DNA of 9,688 nucleotides from the NCBI GenBank assembly GCA_937973935.1, contig CALJJF010000247.1, forward strand, positions 1 to 9,688, read 5' to 3'. Source of the DNA: MKRK01 sp001896915 (GTDB taxonomy: Bacteria; Bacillota; Clostridia; Oscillospirales; Acutalibacteraceae). The notes beneath the pieces are model-generated. The model saw only the letters and a list, made by a program, of their open reading frames with translations, was not told the origin of the DNA and ran no database searches. Position 1 is the first letter of the stretch, and the number at the start of each line of letters is the position of its first letter. The position numbers were made by a program, and so were the translations under genes. Of the stretch, positions 7,501 through 9,688 are shown piece by piece.

Positions 7501-9132
7501 ACACCTACCTTTGCCACTATTGAATCTGACGAAGGGTATTTTGTGTCAGGAACAGGTTCGATGAAGCTGAATGTGGGCGAGACTACCTATGTGAGTGCGG
7601 ATTATAGGGATTGTCAGTTTAGATTTGATACAAAAAACAAGTTCAATCCACTGGCCACAGGAATTCGTTTCTGGGCAAGAACAACCGGGAAAAATCTCAA
7701 CGTAGGTGTTGATTTTAATGGAGAACCAGGATTACGTGCAAGTAATATTATTCTCACATCAGCCGGTGGTTGGGTCGACATTCCATATTCCAGCTTTGGT
7801 GCGTTAACGGCTGAAAAAATTTCCTCTACCGGTTTTTTGAGCATCAGAAGTGAATTTAATGACAGCACTCCGGATTACTATATTGATGCACTCCAGTGCT
7901 ATGGGATCAAGCCCAATGTGACGATAGGTTTGGAGCCGTCGGTATTTACAACAGATGATGGTCAGAGCCTAGATATCAATGTGAACATGACCAATTATCT
8001 AGATACCAATATTGCCGCTTTCGGTATGGATGTCAATTATGATAACACGAAATTTGAATTCATTTCCGCAGAAGCAATTTCCATGGATACTGACGAATTG
8101 GACGTCAATGATACAGGAAGTCAAATTCATGTGGTTTATCTGGATGAAAACGGAAGCAATACACCGATTCCTCCATCAGCAACGCAACTGTTTAGGCTAG
8201 TCTTTGTTGCAAAGAGCGGAGCAGGAGGTGCGACAGGCTCGACAGGTGTATTTTCATCTGTTTTAGGTCAGTTTGGTGATGATTCAGAGGAAACATCAGA
8301 GCTATTAACACTGGCAAAAAGTTGTTCTGTTGCGATCAATGCAACAGTCACCACGACTACAGAAGAGACTTCCACAACGGCTACGACAACGGAACCTACG
8401 ACAACGACAACAGAACCTACCACCACAACCACTACGACAACGACAGCGAAGGAAGCGCCTGTGATCAGCGGAGCGGTAAACGGACAGTATTATCTGGGAG
8501 CAATCACGCTGACATGGACAGACGGAACAGCAATGCTGTATAAGCATGGCAAAACGAATGTATATGACGCAGGAACAGCCTTTACCAACGGAGCAAGCGT
8601 GCTGGGAGACACCGCCAACAGCACCTTCGGAAGATTTAAGCTGGTAGTGACCAATGAAGCAGGCAGCACAACGGTAGAATTCTGTGTATATTCGGGAGAC
8701 CGTGTCAAAGGAATCGTGCCGGCAACCAATTATGATTCCACAATCGTAGCAACGACCTCAGCGTCATTGACAGCAAAGCTGTCAGACTATCTGGCAGCAA
8801 CAGGTCAAACGATGGACATCAAAACCGCAACCAACGGAAGTGTTGCTTCGACGAAGGTGATAGGAAACGGCATGAAGCTGAATCTGTACAAAGACGGCGT
8901 GCTGCAGCGTACCCTGAGCATCATCGTGTTTGGTGATCTGAACGGTGACGGCAACGTCAGCGCAGCGGATGTCGGAATCGCCAAGAAGCACGCAAACAAA
9001 ATAACATACGTGACAGGAGACAGACTGGCAGCGGGTAACGCAAGACGTATGGCAAATGATCAATTGGCTTCGGCAGATGTGGGTCTGATTACAAAGGCGG
9101 CTCAGAGTATGATCATGCTCTACCAATATTGA
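4558..9132 (+). CDS. Large secreted modular protein: RCC1-like propeller, Ig-like array, cohesin-like domain and dockerin
   Basis: This is a 1524-residue exported protein that I would call an adhesive or scaffold-like component of a cell-surface or cellulosome-type complex; I see no catalytic domain. A signal peptide (1 to about 34: KK near the start, a Leu-rich core, then small residues EAAA) is followed by seven RCC1-like units (44-359), a CBM6/35-like sandwich (about 376-504), five bacterial Ig-like domains (508-949), a second carbohydrate-binding-like sandwich (about 953-1115), a cohesin-like domain (about 1119-1262), a Thr-rich linker (1265-1296), an Ig-like domain and pre-dockerin module (1298-1457), and a dockerin (1459-1520). 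There is no sortase motif, SLH domain or membrane anchor, so attachment would have to go through the dockerin. Codon use changes at the linker. The gene is monocistronic between terminators at 4126 and 9162, and a likely paralog follows. The actual ligand and binding partner are unknown. Confidence 0.9.
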   Translation: MKKARMLKGPLSLLLVFALLISVFTVSAVYEAAALTPDSIEVKEVSINSYAYGGAIALYDNGLLKGMGNQDSINLPQLMGDWTVPAPDTSITITTSSVPSATNPITKIAMGYNFAGAVRADGTVIMTGKSPDYDAIKPLAKQFKNIVELYACGTAGLVGLVGLDHPDPAMRGRVVTACTSGDMNNGKTKMNNALLAADTPNPGDPEEYFVQISATNNHIVGVTNRGRAIAGGNISNAKLGSTNGGTDIWPGAQIVQVGASNENTFGLKADGTIVYKGSSVNFATATTWTGIKRIIADGNTIIGFQEDGTILTQGDNTSGELSFPWAHDEIEDFYIDTNVTDVTIAKLSNGLWKFWGKDSFINQNVVDQACNSLFFNGGNLECENLAYTASVACTIVSGRVNFPSDTLGHSITFTVPDIPAGDYHVELIAYTDFRSTSFGMEMNGIDTGYVYDFAQSSGTATKSGNMGNITVTTAGEQQFRFYSTRRTSNNNAQLGFDAIRLIKRDTSNRVAASVQINGSSDMLLSDTLLLSSVTTPSNVYNNKMVWTSDDTTIATVSNYGVVTSLKTGTVTIRGYSIDGYTSASKTLNIAYRPLESISVMGTNNNNGIGVSKTLQMVRTASPAGANGAVAWSVINNGTSASINSSGLLTAGAVAGTVTVVATSTVNSEISGRVDVQICPAATTAAIMNAPASILTGTYFQMQGTTAPSESFHGLTWSRVSGPTNSSVSTTGLVFAGTAAGTLVVRATAADGYGAISETVSITVTAGVAVTSISLSSFPTVVANSTLDITASILPVTATNQSVNFTVSNIYGTKATIAKTGDGTAVLSAGPISGSVTITATAADGSGKTGTKTVQITGIALPDQVIINTPGDVPNLLMGNTMQLSTTITPVNAEDKSVTWSIENAGGTQATIDQQTGLLTAGYLSGTVVVKATANAISSVFVTKNITIYTNVPNDIINEFDEALSYADVWGTASQKNDPKVLTPTFATIESDEGYFVSGTGSMKLNVGETTYVSADYRDCQFRFDTKNKFNPLATGIRFWARTTGKNLNVGVDFNGEPGLRASNIILTSAGGWVDIPYSSFGALTAEKISSTGFLSIRSEFNDSTPDYYIDALQCYGIKPNVTIGLEPSVFTTDDGQSLDINVNMTNYLDTNIAAFGMDVNYDNTKFEFISAEAISMDTDELDVNDTGSQIHVVYLDENGSNTPIPPSATQLFRLVFVAKSGAGGATGSTGVFSSVLGQFGDDSEETSELLTLAKSCSVAINATVTTTTEETSTTATTTEPTTTTTEPTTTTTTTTTAKEAPVISGAVNGQYYLGAITLTWTDGTAMLYKHGKTNVYDAGTAFTNGASVLGDTANSTFGRFKLVVTNEAGSTTVEFCVYSGDRVKGIVPATNYDSTIVATTSASLTAKLSDYLAATGQTMDIKTATNGSVASTKVIGNGMKLNLYKDGVLQRTLSIIVFGDLNGDGNVSAADVGIAKKHANKITYVTGDRLAAGNARRMANDQLASADVGLITKAAQSMIMLYQY
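4687..5634 (+). other. Seven RCC1-like beta-propeller units (domain within the large protein)
   Basis: Residues 44-359 hold seven loosely similar units starting near residues 44, 105, 143, 208, 252, 288 and 339. The clearer ones follow the RCC1 (regulator of chromosome condensation 1) pattern of a short beta-strand, a small-residue turn, then an (A/G)DGT-type turn: RADGTVIMTG (119-128), KADGTIVYKG (268-277) and QEDGTILTQG (305-314). Seven units match the seven blades of the RCC1 fold. In secreted bacterial proteins such propellers are usually binding modules; the target here cannot be predicted. The third and seventh units are the most divergent. Confidence 0.7.
5683..6069 (+). other. CBM6/35-like beta-sandwich domain
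   Basis: Residues about 376-504 follow the layout of the CBM6/CBM35 and galactose-binding-like folds: an opening LECENLAYTAS like the E-A-E-N-L start of that family, a central ITFTVPDIPAGDYHVEL (411-427), and a closing LGFDAIRLI (494-502) like the usual F-D-Y-I-R-L end. Three cysteines (370, 382, 393) cluster at the front. Carbohydrate binding is plausible, but the aromatic binding residues cannot be assigned by eye. Confidence 0.6.
6079..7404 (+). repeat. Tandem array of five bacterial Ig-like (Big_2-type) domains
   Basis: Residues 508-949 form five units of about 85-95 residues, starting near 508, 593, 680, 766 and 859. Each has the Big_2 pattern: an opening strand, a Thr/Pro-rich strand, V-x-W-(S/T) (for example MVWTSDD 544-550, VTWSIEN 897-903), a turn (GLLTAG in units two and five) and a closing G-T-V-x-(V/I)-x-A strand. 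Such arrays act as stiff spacers or adhesive stalks on surface proteins. The units are diverged rather than near-identical, so this is an old expansion. Confidence 0.85.
7414..7902 (+). other. Second carbohydrate-binding-like beta-sandwich domain
   Basis: Residues about 953-1115 read as a galactose-binding-like or CBM11-like jelly roll: an opening INEFDEALSYADVW with an E-F-D start, a middle ATGIRFWARTTGKNLNVGVDF (1033-1053, typical of modules that bind extended sugars), GGWVDIPYSSF (1070-1080) and a closing YYIDALQCYG (1107-1116). C1019 and C1114 could form a disulphide. The fold is likely; the ligand is unknown. Confidence 0.6.
7912..8343 (+). other. Cohesin-like domain
   Basis: Residues about 1119-1262 match the cohesin pattern: an opening strand set (VTIGLEPSVFTTDDGQSLDINV), then NIAAFGMDVNYDNTKFEFIS like the cohesin signature in which Y-D follows a strand and precedes K-x-E-F-V-S, then LFRLVFVAKSGAGG resembling the cohesin segment L-F-x-I-x-F-x-V-K. 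Cohesins bind dockerins with high affinity and build cellulosomes. Type I against other classes cannot be decided by eye, and related cohesin-fold domains occur outside cellulosomes. Confidence 0.75.
8350..8445 (+). repeat. Threonine-rich linker encoded by ACN-repeat DNA
   Basis: Residues 1265-1296 are almost all Thr, broken by E-E, S, A and two copies of EPTTTTT. Such linkers join modules in extracellular cellulolytic proteins and are commonly O-glycosylated. The DNA is a run of imperfect ACA/ACG/ACC codons, prone to slippage and recombination. It marks the boundary between the main body and the dockerin cassette. Confidence 0.9.
8449..8928 (+). other. Ig-like domain and pre-dockerin module
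   Basis: Residues 1298-1380 resemble a bacterial Ig-like domain often seen near C-termini of secreted clostridial proteins: APVISGAVNGQYY, TWTDGTAMLYKHG, GRFKLVVTNEAGS. Residues 1381-1457 resemble the module that commonly precedes a dockerin in these proteins: VKGIVPAT, a Leu-rich strand, then VIGNGMKLNLYKDG and a strand running straight into GDLNGDG. It is probably a stabilising partner of the dockerin. Leucine codons here are almost all CTG. Confidence 0.65.
8932..9117 (+). other. C-terminal dockerin, second calcium loop degenerate
   Basis: Residues 1459-1520 form a dockerin with two half-repeats 36 residues apart. The first loop is canonical: D1460-L-N1462-G-D1464-G1465, ending at D1471, followed by helix VGIAKKHAN. 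The second keeps D1507 and the following VGLITKAAQ helix, but positions 1, 3, 5 and 6 are R1496, M1498, N1500 and D1501 in place of D, N, D and G. The shared (S/A)ADVG(I/L) shows the internal duplication. The first loop should bind calcium; the second may not. Confidence 0.88.
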
Positions 9133-9161
9133 TTTTATTTGTTCATTCAAATACCATAAAT

Positions 9162-9196
9162 CACAAAACCTTCTGTTAAGTACAGAAGGTTTTGTG
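9162..9196. terminator. Strong hairpin terminator, possibly bidirectional
   Basis: A perfect 15-bp inverted repeat, CACAAAACCTTCTGT (9162-9176) and ACAGAAGGTTTTGTG (9182-9196), has a 5-base loop (TAAGT). The core CCTTCTGT/ACAGAAGG is flanked by AAAA on the left and TTTT on the right, so it can work as a rho-independent terminator in both directions. It starts 30 bases after the stop of the large gene. Confidence 0.9.
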
Positions 9197-9416
9197 GCAT
9201 TGTTATAAATATATCTTTAATTTATGCATAAATTACTTCTTTAATTGGAATAAATTACGCAATGCAAAATGAAGAACCATCGAAAAAATGCAACGATCAC
9301 CCTTGTTATAGAATATAAAGGATAAAATGGATATATTGTTTGAGTATATAAAAATTTATAATTTAAAACTAGATAAACTGCACAATAAAACAATAAATAT
9401 TTGTATATAAAATACA

Positions 9417-9445
9417 TTGTTTTTGTGAAACAGAAATGATAGAAT
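9417..9445 (+). promoter_or_regulatory. Candidate sigma-A-type promoter of the second secreted-protein gene
   Basis: TTGTTT (9417-9422) and TAGAAT (9440-9445) with a 17-base spacer fit a -35/-10 pair, with transcription expected near 9452 and a leader of about 70 bases. The -35 sequence and its T-rich continuation match the candidate promoter at 4302-4331. Confidence 0.5.
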
Positions 9446-9499
9446 GTGTTTATTATGAACAAATTATATCATATTACGTCATACTAAAAATGTTAAAAA

Positions 9500-9512
9500 A
9501 ATTTATGGAGGA
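9500..9512 (+). promoter_or_regulatory. Strong ribosome binding site shared with the gene at 4558
   Basis: AATTTATGGAGGA includes GGAGG at 9507-9511, seven bases before the ATG at 9519. Sequence and spacing are identical to the site at 4539-4551. Confidence 0.85.
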
Positions 9513-9518
9513 ATAAGA

Positions 9519-9688
9519 ATGAAGGTTAAAAAACTTTCAAGAAAAACACTCAGTGTTTTTCTTGCAGTAGCGTTGCTTGTCAGCTCAATGTTAACAGCGA
9601 CAGTAATAAACGCTACAGCCGATGCACCAGCTATGCCAAAACTCATACAGGTATCAATTAATAATTCACCTGATACGGTAAGTGCGAT
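9519..9688 (+). CDS. Second secreted protein, 3'-truncated by window edge; likely paralog of the large modular protein
   Basis: Only the first 56 codons are in the window. They encode a clear signal peptide: KVKKLSRK, a hydrophobic core LSVFLAVALLVSSML, and a cleavage site A-T-A near residue 34. The mature start (PKLIQVSINNS) resembles the beginning of the propeller region in the upstream protein (IEVKEVSINSY): VSIN lies 12-16 residues after the signal peptide in both, so this may also open with an RCC1-like unit. The identical ribosome binding site and similar promoter strengthen the case for tandem paralogs. The rest of the protein and its domains are unknown. Confidence 0.85.
   Translation, partial: MKVKKLSRKTLSVFLAVALLVSSMLTATVINATADAPAMPKLIQVSINNSPDTVSA

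Larger units (their letters stand above)
9197..9518 (+). other. AT-rich intergenic region before the second secreted-protein gene
   Basis: About 320 bases, very AT-rich, carry no supported gene. The notable content is a candidate promoter at 9417-9445 and the ribosome binding site at 9500-9512. A minus-strand open frame at 9241-9462 encodes only a Phe/Tyr/Ile-rich sequence expected from AT-rich DNA. Confidence 0.5.

Noticed and set aside
8350..8445. Repetitive ACN DNA considered as a CRISPR-like or minisatellite array
   Set aside because: It has no regular repeat-spacer structure and is fully explained as the coding sequence of a Thr-rich linker.
8305..8547. Cys/Arg-rich minus-strand frame across the Thr linker
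   Set aside because: It is the reverse-strand shadow of ACN-repeat DNA and lies entirely inside a well-supported gene.
9241..9462. Minus-strand open frame of 73 codons after the 9162-9196 terminator
   Set aside because: The product is an aromatic- and isoleucine-rich string typical of translated AT-rich DNA, with no ribosome binding site.

Overview
The window looks like a chromosomal segment of a low-to-moderate GC, Gram-positive anaerobe of the class Clostridia. Three things point there: the gene order ftsE-ftsX-M23 peptidase-S41 peptidase, strong GGAGG ribosome binding sites, and secreted proteins carrying cohesin and dockerin modules, which are typical of cellulosome-type and gut or rumen clostridia. 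The species cannot be told from the sequence. All genes I accept are on the + strand.

Left part (1-2740): a cell-division and wall-remodelling operon. It holds the 3' part of ftsE (ATPase), complete ftsX (membrane partner) and a secreted coiled-coil M23 (LytM) peptidase whose GTG start overlaps the end of ftsX. FtsEX uses ATP hydrolysis to transmit a conformational signal across the membrane to a coiled-coil wall hydrolase or hydrolase activator, and the third gene has the shape of that partner. A probable terminator follows at 2696-2740. A separate gene (2933-4120) encodes a membrane-anchored, PDZ-containing S41 carboxyl-terminal processing protease, closed by a good terminator at 4126-4156.

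Middle and right part (4157-9688): after an AT-rich gap of about 400 bases lies a 1524-residue secreted protein with no recognisable catalytic domain. Its order is: signal peptide, seven RCC1-like propeller units, a CBM6/35-like beta-sandwich, five bacterial Ig-like domains, a second carbohydrate-binding-like beta-sandwich, a cohesin-like domain, a threonine-rich linker, an Ig-like domain plus a pre-dockerin module, and a C-terminal dockerin whose second calcium loop is degenerate. A perfect 15-bp hairpin terminator follows. A second secreted protein starts at 9519 and runs off the window. Its mature N-terminus, ribosome binding site and promoter resemble those of the large gene, so the two are probably tandem paralogs.

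The most interesting part is this pair: a non-catalytic adhesive or scaffold-like protein with both a cohesin-like and a dockerin module, and a codon-use change at its linker that suggests the C-terminal docking cassette was attached by module shuffling. All domain calls come from reading the sequence, not from database searches.
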